Below are positions 53,201 to 62,192 of a stretch of DNA of 64,000 nucleotides, one piece after another (position 1 is the first letter of the stretch; each line of letters starts with the position of its first letter). The stretch spans positions 1,397,001-1,461,000 of the forward strand of contig NZ_AP024849.1 in assembly GCF_019977655.1 (NCBI RefSeq), written 5' to 3'. The notes under the pieces were generated by a model, which was not told where the DNA came from, searched no databases, and was given only the letters and a program-made list of their open reading frames with translations. The DNA is from Clostridium gelidum. GTDB lineage: Bacteria > Bacillota > Clostridia > Clostridiales > Clostridiaceae. The position numbers and the translations under genes were made by a program.

Positions 53201-56200
53201 TAGTAACACATTTATTATACGAAGATGGAAGTATTGAAGAATACAAATATGATGATTATCAAAACAAAATTTATATAAAAGATAGAAACAACTTTGAAAC
53301 GAATAAAGTTTACGATGAAATAGGTAATTTACTAAAAGAAACTTTACCAAATGGATTAAAAACAGAATACACTTATGATGAAAATAACAACCTAATAAAA
53401 GAAACAGATAATGAAGAAAAAGAAATTATCAATGCTTATGACAGCCAAGGTAATTTAAAGAGCAAGAAAACAAAGATTTCAGTTGGAAATTGGAATACTG
53501 AAAGTTACACATATGACTCCTATGGAAGAATTCTAAGCAGAACTGATGGTAATGGAAATACTTCAAAATATGAATATGACCGTGGAAATTTCATAGAAGG
53601 AAAACAAGGAAAAGACCCAGTAAGAGTAATCACAAATAGTGGATATGAGTATGAATATGATTATGATAAAGTAGGCAGAAATACCGAAATAAAAACTGAT
53701 TATGGAACAATAGAATTTGGTTATAATAACTTAAATTTTATTGCAAGTATTAAAGATGGTAATGGAAATGTAACAATAAAAAATTATGATAACATGGGTA
53801 ATTTAACAAGTCTTTATACTCCAAATGCTTGCATAAAAGGAAGTATTTCTGATGAAGGTTATAAATATACTTATGACCATTTTGATAGACTTATAAGCAT
53901 AAAAAATCCACTTGGAATAATAGAAAAAAACATAAGAGATAGCGAAGGAAACATAATAAAAGAAATAAATCCTAACTATTATAATAATGAAATTTATGAT
54001 GGTATTGGAATTGAGTATGTTTATGATAAAGATAATAGAAAAATAAAAACTATTTATCCAGATGGAGGAATAGAAAGATTCTTCTATGATGCTAATGGAA
54101 ATGTTATAAGACATATAAGCCCAGAGTACTACAATAAAGAAACTGATGATGGGTTAGGGTATAGTTACAGTTATGATTCAATGAACCAATTAAGTTCTAT
54201 AATAAATGAAGCAGGAATTACAGAAAAGACCTTTGAATATGATCTTCATGGAAATATTATAAAGGAAATAGATAATGAAGGAAATGCAACTTTATTTAAA
54301 TATGACTTACTTGGGAATTTAATTGAGAAGAGAGTTCCAGCAGAAAGAGACGAAAGCGAAGTTGCGATTAAGTATAATTTAACTTGCTACACTTACGATA
54401 AAAATGGGAATAAAATCTTAGAAAAACATGGAATTGACTTAGTAGATGAAGATGAAGTTTGTAATTATTATCATGAAATCTACTTTGAATATGATGAAGA
54501 AAATAGAATTGTAAATGTTAAAGATAAATATGGAGCAAAAGCATTTTACAAATATGATTGCCTAAATAATAAGACTTACGAAAGCTTTAAGATTAATGAT
54601 ACGACTAACAAGGTAATTCATTATGTTTATGATAAAGTAGGAAACTTAATACAAAAGAAAGAAGAAATAAACGGAGCCTTTGTATCACCAGAAACTGCTG
54701 GAAAAAATGTTTGGGCAATAACAAATTATGAATATGACAAAAATGGTAATATAATAAAAATCCTAACTCCAAAAGGCTATGAAATAGGACGAGTTTATGA
54801 TAAAGCAGATAGAGTTATAGAACAGCATGAAAAAGATGAAGTTAATGGAATATTTAGAAGTTATGTTTATAACTATGATAAAGCTGATAATGTTGTAGGT
54901 TTAAGTGAATATTCTGGTGAAGAAGCAAAGATTATAAGTAATAAATTTGTAAGTGAAAATGATTATAAAATACATTGGACTCAAAGATATGAGAATAAAA
55001 AAGAAAATGACAAGTTATTTGAAGAACTTAAATTTCAAGAAGATAAAAAGAAAAAGACTTATACCTATGATTCACAAAATAGACTTACTCATTTTGTTAA
55101 TGTTTCAGGAAATACAACAAGATTGTTCTATGATAAAAATGATAGAATAATAAAACAAGTACTTCCAGAACAATATGATGAAACTAGAGATGATGGAGTA
55201 GGAACAACTTACGCCTATAACTTAAAAGGCCAAGTTATTGAAGTAAAAAATGCTTTAGGTGAAACTGTAACTAAAAATACTTACGATCCTAAGGGAAATA
55301 TAAAAACTTCAATTGATGGAGAAAATAATAAAGTTGAGTACACTTATACATTACTTGGTCAAATTAAGGATGTTATTACTCCAAACTCAAGAAAAGAAAA
55401 TAGATCAGCTCAAAGTTATAAGTATGATGCTCGAGGTAATATTACTGGAATTACTGATGGTAATGGAAATGAAACAGGATACTTTTTAGATGATTGGGGA
55501 AGAATTACTCAAATAACTACACCAGAAGGTGGAACTGAAAAGTATACTTATGATTTTGCAGGAAATATAACAAGTACTACTGATGCAAATGGTGGAACTA
55601 TAGAATACTTCTATAATAGCTTAGGACAAGTGTGCGAAATAAAAGATCAAGAAGGAAATAGCGAATATTTCTATTATGACAGTGAAGGTAATTTAACTAA
55701 GCATATTGATAGAAAGCAAAATCATGTAGATAGAAAATACAATGTGGATAGAAATATAGTTGACCTAAAAGCTTATCAAATTGATGAAGAAGCTGTAGCA
55801 TTAGAAGCAAAGAAAGCTGAAGAAGCTAGAGCAAAAGCTAGGGAAGAGGCTGAAAATAAATCAGAAGAAGGTTTTATAACTAACTCATTAAGCCAAGTAC
55901 CTCGCAGAAGAAGCTTTACAGAACGATTAAAAGATAAAGAAGACAGACAAGAAAAACAAAAGCTAGAAGAACAAAATCAAAAAATAGAAAAAGTAGAAGA
56001 TCCAAACAAAAATAAATTAAATGTAATAGATCAAAGATTTAAATATAATCCAGATGGAACTTTGAAAAATGCATATACTGGGAACATGCAATATGAGTAC
56101 GATTATAATATTGAAGGAATGTTGGAATCTAAGAGTGCATCGGGAAGAACTCTTTTAAAGTATACTTATGATAAAAATAGTAACATCAAAACTATAAAAG

Positions 56201-57918
56201 ATATAACTGGAAAGAGCAGTATTTACAGTTATGATGATACTAATAGAACTAAAGAAATAAAAGATGATAAAGAAAATACTTTAGCAACCTACGATTATTA
56301 TAAAAATGATAGTATAAAATCTGTGACTGTTGGAAATGGATTAAAGACAGATTACAGTTATGATGGGGATGGCAATGTACAAAGCTTAGTTACAATATCA
56401 CAAAACGGTGAAGTATTAGTAGATTACAATTATGCTTATGACCTTAATGGAAATAGACTACAAAAGGTAAGCTCAAAGCATAAGAATTTCTATAGTTATG
56501 ATTCAATGAACAGACTTGTTGATTCTAGCTACGATGACCGATGCGAAAGCTTAACTTATGATAAAGTAGGTAATAGATTAACGAAGACTACAAATGATAT
56601 TACAGAAAAGTATTTTTATAATGTGAAGAATCAGTTGAAGGAACTTCATAATAAAAATGGAGTAAACTACTTTACTTATGACAAGCAAGGAAATACAATT
56701 AAAGAGGAAACAACAACTGGAAATAATATCTTTGAGTACAATACTTTAAATCAACAAGTTAAAGCTATAACTAAGGAAGGAAATACTTTAGTTAGTAGAT
56801 ATGATACTGAAGGATTAAGAGCAGAAATTGAAGAAAATGAAAAGTTAACTAAGTTTATTTTCCATAAGGGTAATCTTTTAGTTGAAACTGATAAGGATTA
56901 TAATTCAATTTCTAGATTTACTAGAGGTTATGAGGTTGTTGCTGCTGATATTGCAGAAGCAAGTGAAGAATCAAAATATAACTTAAATAGATACTATTAT
57001 ACTGTTGATGAACAAGGTAGCACTACATTTATTACTGATAAGAATCAGCAAGTTAAAAATGAATATTATTATGATGCTTTCGGAAATATTTTAGACAGCA
57101 AGGAAGAAGTTCATAATAGGATAACTTATACTGGTCAGCAGTTTGATGGCATTACAGAACAGTATTATTTGAGAGCTAGATTCTATAATCCTGTTATTGG
57201 TAGATTTACTCAAGAGGATACTTATAGAGGTGATGGATTAAATCTTTATGTATATTGTGGGAATAACCCTGTTGCTTATTACGACCCTTCTGGATATTTA
57301 TGCAGCACTAAAATAAATCAATACAATAAAGAAGTAAGTGAATTTAAGGGTAATAGAGGGGAATATTTAAGAAATAAGTTTAATAAGGGGGCAGGTAAAG
57401 CTGATATATTAAAAAATGCTGGACTAGATAAATTAAAGGTGGATGAAATAGTATCTATACCTAAAGGTAGTAGACCAGACCCTACCACATATCTGAGTAA
57501 GGAATATATTGATACGCATTTGTCTCAATTTGATGATGGCCTGTCCGTTATTCAGACAGAGTGGGCATATGGAAGATATTCAGAAACAAATGGTTTCATA
57601 GGAGTTCCAGATGATAATACTTTATTTGTATTGCCTAAAAAATACTGTGATGGGGTAGTTTCTAGAGCAAATGGTAATATATCAATTATTGAAAAGGAAC
57701 TGGGTTTCCCAAATGGATATTTTAGTGATGGCGGTGGATTAGTAAGAATTGATTGTGACGATGTCACTGGAGTTAACTTAAGGATTCCAAGTGGAAATGA
57801 AACAGGTGCTAATTCATTATGGCTTCCTGGAGGATATACATCAGGAAATGTACCAGAAGCAATCTCAGACATAATACCATTGGACCAAACAAGCATAAGT
57901 AGAATTAATGTAGATTAG
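50218..57918 (+). CDS. VgrG-TMD-Rhs polymorphic toxin, 2566 aa
   Basis: This is one giant effector. Residues 1-290 are VgrG gpD-like (ILQYEETDWEFLKRIASHFN). About 300-395 form the OB fold (SSAWYCMPEKESQVHIYFST) and 395-500 a spike. Residues 531-590 are hydrophobic, glycine/alanine-rich transmembrane helices. The Rhs entry follows (DPIDTVTGSLYIPATDIV, about 735), then a long series of YD repeats. A K/E-rich coiled insert lies at about 1857-1935, and the conserved tip RARFYNPVIGRFTQED then GLNLYVYCGNNPVAYYDPSG ends at 2359. The last 207 residues are the variable toxin, with LRIPSGNETGAN and LWLPGGYTSG near the end; its activity is unknown to me. The next gene is the probable immunity protein. 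Confidence 0.92.
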   Translation: MVITYKGLKIETPYDAIQVEDINILDRINNHACLNLKLLIEEGKILEYINKNVSEEKVIVWRVEENTGEETKLFVGKINEMVMSYESGVHAMELQCVSYTKEFDIKKNSRTFCNLDMTYEEVITKVLEPYSKKNFIDNITNGQTIGEFILQYEETDWEFLKRIASHFNGVLLAESTEEYGRFHFGIPELDNSKEINIDEYEVVKDIDNYNKREAMGFEENFLQEYTTWDIISPSKLILGEKVVFNQVKCVVAKIHTEVYKEEIRTIYTIGLKRGLRTTYMVNHKIFGMSIPATVKDVKGNTMSVHFEIDPVFEAYSNQKYFTYAIESSAWYCMPEKESQVHIYFSTNDEKEAIAIHAVRSADGAAKYASKTQNPDIKSFSHTGGSEMKLTPSDMDFSPGGGGVSLNLAQSGDVSLSGKNINLTATDNVELGMRDGSGDVPPFRPQSIELSAKSKIEVSKGGTIGCNIVEETSLGATKIDFAGTSKDPVEMPAAVTTWENTDAQAQIDQMNAGALEFEKAKIDAAKAKTSDGLFVAILGGAAVVAGIIILATATVLTGGVALAAGVAIVSGITGAAIGASQVGEGIQDYQKAQAGDYSKSKNFMRDTVCGGNQGVYNAIKWTTTIINGIAIAWATGGGSMEVLASLGKGAVVDGGMAGGMGLASDLLDDGKINNGLESYGNLISSAVAVGGITRGFSMRGGKGAKGESPKNPDGKSISGKNETKSIENKKCTKDPIDTVTGSLYIPATDIVLPDIHEEFKIERKYESINEDVSVLGKSWKLNFDSFLDIRDKKVKVLCTDGHVETFNKVDENWLNDKGGAKIYSLKNEKDYWMFKSNKDKKIYKYDNLGKLLNITNKFGNKLAIEYLGENIETLTTFSNYKLFFTYKDGKVIEIKDELGRTVQYKYDEDYLTDVIHVDQGITRYTYDEKGYISSVTDQNGQTYTKNFFDKKGRVIRQEYPDGDFATASYDEGERENTFYGNDSQATEKFRYNKDGLVTHLLYEDGSIEEYKYDDYQNKIYIKDRNNFETNKVYDEIGNLLKETLPNGLKTEYTYDENNNLIKETDNEEKEIINAYDSQGNLKSKKTKISVGNWNTESYTYDSYGRILSRTDGNGNTSKYEYDRGNFIEGKQGKDPVRVITNSGYEYEYDYDKVGRNTEIKTDYGTIEFGYNNLNFIASIKDGNGNVTIKNYDNMGNLTSLYTPNACIKGSISDEGYKYTYDHFDRLISIKNPLGIIEKNIRDSEGNIIKEINPNYYNNEIYDGIGIEYVYDKDNRKIKTIYPDGGIERFFYDANGNVIRHISPEYYNKETDDGLGYSYSYDSMNQLSSIINEAGITEKTFEYDLHGNIIKEIDNEGNATLFKYDLLGNLIEKRVPAERDESEVAIKYNLTCYTYDKNGNKILEKHGIDLVDEDEVCNYYHEIYFEYDEENRIVNVKDKYGAKAFYKYDCLNNKTYESFKINDTTNKVIHYVYDKVGNLIQKKEEINGAFVSPETAGKNVWAITNYEYDKNGNIIKILTPKGYEIGRVYDKADRVIEQHEKDEVNGIFRSYVYNYDKADNVVGLSEYSGEEAKIISNKFVSENDYKIHWTQRYENKKENDKLFEELKFQEDKKKKTYTYDSQNRLTHFVNVSGNTTRLFYDKNDRIIKQVLPEQYDETRDDGVGTTYAYNLKGQVIEVKNALGETVTKNTYDPKGNIKTSIDGENNKVEYTYTLLGQIKDVITPNSRKENRSAQSYKYDARGNITGITDGNGNETGYFLDDWGRITQITTPEGGTEKYTYDFAGNITSTTDANGGTIEYFYNSLGQVCEIKDQEGNSEYFYYDSEGNLTKHIDRKQNHVDRKYNVDRNIVDLKAYQIDEEAVALEAKKAEEARAKAREEAENKSEEGFITNSLSQVPRRRSFTERLKDKEDRQEKQKLEEQNQKIEKVEDPNKNKLNVIDQRFKYNPDGTLKNAYTGNMQYEYDYNIEGMLESKSASGRTLLKYTYDKNSNIKTIKDITGKSSIYSYDDTNRTKEIKDDKENTLATYDYYKNDSIKSVTVGNGLKTDYSYDGDGNVQSLVTISQNGEVLVDYNYAYDLNGNRLQKVSSKHKNFYSYDSMNRLVDSSYDDRCESLTYDKVGNRLTKTTNDITEKYFYNVKNQLKELHNKNGVNYFTYDKQGNTIKEETTTGNNIFEYNTLNQQVKAITKEGNTLVSRYDTEGLRAEIEENEKLTKFIFHKGNLLVETDKDYNSISRFTRGYEVVAADIAEASEESKYNLNRYYYTVDEQGSTTFITDKNQQVKNEYYYDAFGNILDSKEEVHNRITYTGQQFDGITEQYYLRARFYNPVIGRFTQEDTYRGDGLNLYVYCGNNPVAYYDPSGYLCSTKINQYNKEVSEFKGNRGEYLRNKFNKGAGKADILKNAGLDKLKVDEIVSIPKGSRPDPTTYLSKEYIDTHLSQFDDGLSVIQTEWAYGRYSETNGFIGVPDDNTLFVLPKKYCDGVVSRANGNISIIEKELGFPNGYFSDGGGLVRIDCDDVTGVNLRIPSGNETGANSLWLPGGYTSGNVPEAISDIIPLDQTSISRINVD

Positions 57919-57931
57919 GAGAAAAGAAAAT

Positions 57932-58405
57932 ATGAATTATGATGATTTGATAAACAAAGCAATTAAAAATGATGAAATTCAAAATCTGTTATGTGGTAAA
58001 AAGCCGTATGAAGTAGAAGTATCTAAGTTTACATCAGATGTATTTCCAACAGATATCAATGCAGTTTTAGTAAATTGTTTTTACAAGCAGTATAAAAATA
58101 TAGAAAAAATAAATGCATTATTTGAAAACAGTTTGAAGCAGATGTTAAAGGGGAATGCATGTAATGTTTATATTACTGCTTTATACTTTGATGCATGTAT
58201 TTTTCAGGAGGAAATAGGAAAGGCAACATTTTTTATCAATAAAGAAATCCTAGGACAAAAGATAAAAGAAGCAGTAGATAAAAATAAAGATGAGTTATCC
58301 CAAAGTATAATCTTTGAAAATGGGATGAAAAAAAATAATCCTTTAAAGAATATTGAGAATTTTAGCAAGTATTATAAAAATAAGTATAATTTTAGTATTA
58401 TTTAA
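57932..58405 (+). CDS. Probable cognate immunity protein of the Rhs toxin
   Basis: This 157-aa soluble, largely helical protein begins MNYDDLINKAIKNDEIQNLL, with no recognised motif. It begins 13 nt after the Rhs toxin stop with GGAGAAAAG upstream, the normal position of an immunity gene. The assignment rests on position and size only. Confidence 0.7.
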   Translation: MNYDDLINKAIKNDEIQNLLCGKKPYEVEVSKFTSDVFPTDINAVLVNCFYKQYKNIEKINALFENSLKQMLKGNACNVYITALYFDACIFQEEIGKATFFINKEILGQKIKEAVDKNKDELSQSIIFENGMKKNNPLKNIENFSKYYKNKYNFSII

Positions 58406-58502
58406 ATTATGTGTATACTTTAAAACTATTAATTCGTAAATCACAAGTTTACTAATTGTATTGTAGTTGTTATGAATTAATAATCTACAATATAATTAAT
58501 AG

Positions 58503-58617
58503 ATAATATATGTTGAAGTTCCAAGATTGAAACAGAATCATAATGTAAGTAAAATAACAATTATAGACACTGAAACACTAATGGAAAAGTTGTATTTTAA
58601 ATATAATATATCATGAA
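58503..58617 (+). pseudogene. Degenerate coding remnant (possible immunity-gene tail)
   Basis: An open stretch without a start encodes VEVPRLKQNHNVSKITIIDT and a little more before a TGA at 58615. It reads like the end of a small protein and lies where displaced immunity genes are expected. The 58406-58502 stretch before it is A/T-rich with nothing recognisable. Confidence 0.35.
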
Positions 58618-58629
58618 GATAACAAAAAA

Positions 58630-58806
58630 ATGTCATATATTAAGGTTGAGATTAATGGTAGAATAGTTAAAATTGAAGTGGAAAAGATAATAGGAGGATT
58701 TATTGCTTTTAAAAATGAAGTAATAGATGAAAAATTAAAGCAAGAAATTATAATTAAAGTTACCGATGAAACTAAAAATTCTCATTTAGTAATAACTTTT
58801 GAATAA
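58630..58806 (+). CDS. Small ORF, 58 aa
   Basis: A 58-codon frame from ATG (MSYIKVEINGRIVKIEVEKI to VITFE) has a plausible alternation of beta strands and charged residues. There is no clear ribosome-binding site. It could be a whole small protein or a piece of a decayed immunity gene; I cannot tell which. Confidence 0.35.
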   Translation: MSYIKVEINGRIVKIEVEKIIGGFIAFKNEVIDEKLKQEIIIKVTDETKNSHLVITFE

Positions 58807-58949
58807 CTAAATGCTTAATTGATAGAATTTTTAGATGCATAACAAAATTCATGTAGAAGTATAATTAAAATTAACAGAGGTAATAAAAATTTATACTGCA
58901 TAATAATAATTCTGTAGTGAGCTTAACTCAATGTAAAAATCAATTGGAT

Positions 58950-58990
58950 AATCCAATAGATGCTGAAATAGTGTCTATTGGATTTTTCTA
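58950..58990. terminator. Rho-independent terminator
   Basis: AATCCAATAGA / TCTATTGGATT pairs around a 13-nt loop and is followed by TTTCT. It ends the immunity-remnant region. Confidence 0.7.
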
Positions 58991-59114
58991 TATAGTAATA
59001 AAATAATTTGACTAAAATTACGCCCTTGTGCCCAAATTAAGTAATACCAAGAGTTTTGAACAAGTCAAATACACCCTAATTGTGTCCTAGAGACATCCTA
59101 AAAGTAAATAAGAT

Positions 59115-59153
59115 AGACCAGTAATAGAAGTTGATTCTGTTGCTGGTCTTTTT
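59115..59153 (+). terminator. Terminator-like hairpin
   Basis: AGACCAG / CTGGTCT with a 20-nt loop is followed by TTTTT. The DNA between 58990 and 59343 holds no other gene; it includes the presumed left end of the insertion element, and I could not define its terminal repeats. Confidence 0.6.
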
Positions 59154-59342
59154 GCTATAACTAAAAGTGAAAAATGAAAGGAAGATAAAAATGATAAACC
59201 CAGCAGTTTAGCTTCTAAATCATAGAACCCTTGAAATCAGTAGTGTTTTCAGTAATTTAAAGAGTGTATCAAATTCGGAGAATTTTCACTATAAATGAAG
59301 CCTCATTTTTGTTAAACTATTAACCGAAATGGGGTTTTATAC

Positions 59343-60548
59343 TTGAGAAAAAATTACTTTGTTAAATTGGTGAGATACATGAAGAATGTTTATCATATTG
59401 AAAATGGACTAAATAAATTATCAGATGGAAGAGTTAATCCTACATATAAGACAGCGCAAGTTATAACACTTGTCCTTTTAGGCTTTTTGCTTAGAGTAAA
59501 AAGTTTCAATGAATTAAATTTGATGATTAAAAATAATGAATTTAAAGAATTATTTCGTCGTGGTACACAGTTGCCACTGGTTGATGCTATTAGAGATACG
59601 CTCAAGGTCATTAATATTAAAGGCTTAAAACAAATAAATGAATATATAATAAAAAAGGCAATAGAAAATAAGGTTTTTGAAGATGGAACAATTGACGGAT
59701 ATACGGTGGCTGCTATAGATGGAACAAAATTCTTTGGAAGTAATAAGAAAAGCTGTCCGGAATGCTTGAGGAATAAAGCTCATTGTTTTCACAGTGGAGC
59801 CGTCATGTCAATAGTTGGAGTTGGACCAAAGCTTGTTATTGACTTTGAAAATTATAGGCCTGGACAAGATTCAGTATCAAAGGATGAAGGAGAGCAAAAT
59901 GTAGCAAAGAGGCTACTTACAAATGCAATAAGTGTTCATAAAAAATTAATTGATGTTGTGGTTTACGATGCTCTTGCCTGTAATTCAGTTTGGATCAATC
60001 ATTGTGTAAAACATGATGTTGAAGTAATTGTTAGAGCGAAGAATAACAATAATAACAGCATTAGGGAAGTGAAAAAGAGAGTAAATAAGTCAGAGCTGGT
60101 TGAAGCTTGGACAGATGAAAAAGGCTTTGAAAAAATTGAAGTATATGAGTCGGTATTTACTATGGACAAGGTATTAGAGCCATTGCGTTTTGTGAAATAT
60201 GCAATGAAATACCCAAATAAAAAGAGGTCACAAATCATGATTGTAACGACGTGTATGAATATGAAACTTAAGACTTTATTTAAAATAATAAGAGGACGCT
60301 GGGATATTGAAAATTCAATTTTTAATAATTTGAAAAAAGAATGTGGCTTAGAACATTGCTTTGTCCATGGTGGTAACGCAGTTGAAGCAGTGCTTTATTT
60401 GATATTTATTGCATCAAACATAATGCAGTTATTTTTATTTAGAAGGCTGAGAAAACAATTTTCAACGCAGCGAGAAATTGTAAGGCTTTTATTAAAGGGA
60501 CTATATATAATGAAGTATAAATTTGAATTGGTTTTTAATAGTACTTAA
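59343..60548 (+). CDS. IS4-like DDE transposase
   Basis: This 401-aa transposase has the catalytic aspartates in VAAIDGTKFFGS and VVVYDALACNS and the glutamate in GRWDIENSIFNNLKKECG, a W-x-IEN-F-LK arrangement seen in IS4-type enzymes. A CPECLRNKAHCFH cluster lies between. The protein looks full-length and the frame is unbroken. The start is TTG at 59343 or ATG at 59379. It lies between the Rhs toxin/immunity unit and the 5'-less Rhs fragment. The element's inverted repeats are not clear to me, although GGAGAATT (59278) and its partial complement near 60600 are candidates. Confidence 0.82.
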   Translation: MRKNYFVKLVRYMKNVYHIENGLNKLSDGRVNPTYKTAQVITLVLLGFLLRVKSFNELNLMIKNNEFKELFRRGTQLPLVDAIRDTLKVINIKGLKQINEYIIKKAIENKVFEDGTIDGYTVAAIDGTKFFGSNKKSCPECLRNKAHCFHSGAVMSIVGVGPKLVIDFENYRPGQDSVSKDEGEQNVAKRLLTNAISVHKKLIDVVVYDALACNSVWINHCVKHDVEVIVRAKNNNNNSIREVKKRVNKSELVEAWTDEKGFEKIEVYESVFTMDKVLEPLRFVKYAMKYPNKKRSQIMIVTTCMNMKLKTLFKIIRGRWDIENSIFNNLKKECGLEHCFVHGGNAVEAVLYLIFIASNIMQLFLFRRLRKQFSTQREIVRLLLKGLYIMKYKFELVFNST

Positions 60549-60678
60549 AGGATAAAAAACAGAATAAGTAATAAGTAATTTTGGGGTAGGGGGAATTCTA
60601 TCTATTTTCGGAAGATTGGTTGTTATTAACCACAATGTTTATGGGAATAATGGAAAAAATTAATAAAGTTATGTATAA

Positions 60679-62139
60679 TTGAAGCAAAGGCTAGATTCCT
60701 GTACTTATGATGGTGATGGCAATGTTCAAAGTTTAGTTACGGTAACTTCAACTGGAGAAGTTTTAGTAGATTATAATTATGCCTATGATTTAAATGGAAA
60801 TAGACTACAAAAGGTAAGCTCAAAGCATAAGAATTTTTATAGTTATGATTCAATGAATCGTTTGGTGGATTCTAGCTATGATGGAAGACAAGAAAGCTTT
60901 ACTTATGATAAAGTTGGTAATAGGTTAACTAAAACAACTAATGATATCACTGAAAGATATGTTTATAATGTAAAGAACCAACTAAAAGAACTTCATAATA
61001 AAAGTGGGATAAATTACTTTACATTAGATAAACAAGGAAATACAATAAAAGAGGAGACATCAACTGGAAATAATATCTTTGAGTATAATACTTTAAATCA
61101 ACAAGTTAAAGCTATAACTAAAGAAGGAAATACTTTAGTTAGTAGATATGATACTGAAGGTTTAAGAGCAGAAATTGAAGAAAATGAAAAGTTAACTAAA
61201 TTTATTTTCCATAAGGATAATATTTTAGTTGAAACTGATAAGGATTTTAATTCAATCTCTAGATTTACTAGAGGATATGAAGTTGTTGCAGCTGATATTT
61301 CAAATGGAGAATTTGAGTCAGAGATAAAAAGATATTATTATACTCAAGATGAGCAAGGTAGTACAATTTATATTACAGATAAAAATCAAAGTGTTAAAAA
61401 TGAATATTATTATGATGCTTTTGGAGGTGTTCAAAATAGTACCGAAGAAGTTCATAATAGAATAACTTATGCTGGGCAACAGTATGATGGTATCACTGGC
61501 CAGTATTATTTAAGAGCTAGATTTTATAATCCTGTTATTGGAAGATTTACTCAAGAGGATATTTATAGGGGCGATGGATTAAATCTTTATGCTTATTGTG
61601 CTAACAATCCTGTTAGTTATTATGATCCGAGTGGCTGTGCTCTTTGTAGTAGAAATAAGAAAAGGATATTTAATAATTATAAAAAATTAAGAGATGAAGG
61701 ATTTAGCTCACAAGAAGCTTATAATTATATGAAAGAAGCTAGAAATGCACAAGGAACTGTTGAAAGAGGACTTGTAGGTGAAGACTTGATGGATGATATA
61801 GTGGTAAATAAAAATGAATATACTAAGTTACCATCTAAAGTTGAAGGAAACCATGGTATAGATGGAGTATATGTCAAACATGATGTAAATGGCAATATAA
61901 ATGATGTTGTAATAGGGGAAGCTAAATTTGGAAATTCTAGATTAGGCAATACATCAATGGGCAAACAAATGAGTGATGATTGGATTGATGCTAATATAGG
62001 TAAAATGGGATTGTCTAGTGATAAAGCTACTAGAGAAGCTGGAAAGGCTTTAAGAGATTTCTTGGACAATGGAGGTACGTATACTAAACAGTTATTTAAA
62101 ATAAAACCTAGTGGGTATTTTAGGCGAAGTAGCCTTTAA
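60679..62139 (+). CDS. Orphan Rhs C-terminus with PD-(D/E)XK nuclease-like toxin
   Basis: This 486-aa frame has a poor start (TTG, no good ribosome-binding site). From about 60703 it is nearly the same as the end of the full Rhs gene (positions 56361 onward), through RARFYNPVIGRFTQEDIYRG to DPSG at 316-319. The toxin part then differs completely (320-486). It holds D395 in HGIDGVYV and E414-A-K416 in IGEAKF, the spacing of a PD-(D/E)XK nuclease. A KQMSDDWID helix follows. The layout resembles PoNe-type DNases. It is probably a stored toxin tip that can recombine into the main Rhs gene, and is silent without it. Confidence 0.85.
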   Translation: MKQRLDSCTYDGDGNVQSLVTVTSTGEVLVDYNYAYDLNGNRLQKVSSKHKNFYSYDSMNRLVDSSYDGRQESFTYDKVGNRLTKTTNDITERYVYNVKNQLKELHNKSGINYFTLDKQGNTIKEETSTGNNIFEYNTLNQQVKAITKEGNTLVSRYDTEGLRAEIEENEKLTKFIFHKDNILVETDKDFNSISRFTRGYEVVAADISNGEFESEIKRYYYTQDEQGSTIYITDKNQSVKNEYYYDAFGGVQNSTEEVHNRITYAGQQYDGITGQYYLRARFYNPVIGRFTQEDIYRGDGLNLYAYCANNPVSYYDPSGCALCSRNKKRIFNNYKKLRDEGFSSQEAYNYMKEARNAQGTVERGLVGEDLMDDIVVNKNEYTKLPSKVEGNHGIDGVYVKHDVNGNINDVVIGEAKFGNSRLGNTSMGKQMSDDWIDANIGKMGLSSDKATREAGKALRDFLDNGGTYTKQLFKIKPSGYFRRSSL

Positions 62140-62192
62140 AATACAATCAAAGTCTAATATGTATAGGTGTTTTTATTAAAAGGAGGATTAAT

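Noticed and set aside
54953..55150. 65-codon plus-strand frame inside the Rhs gene
   Set aside because: It is an out-of-frame shadow of the long Rhs reading frame with lysine/isoleucine-rich composition.
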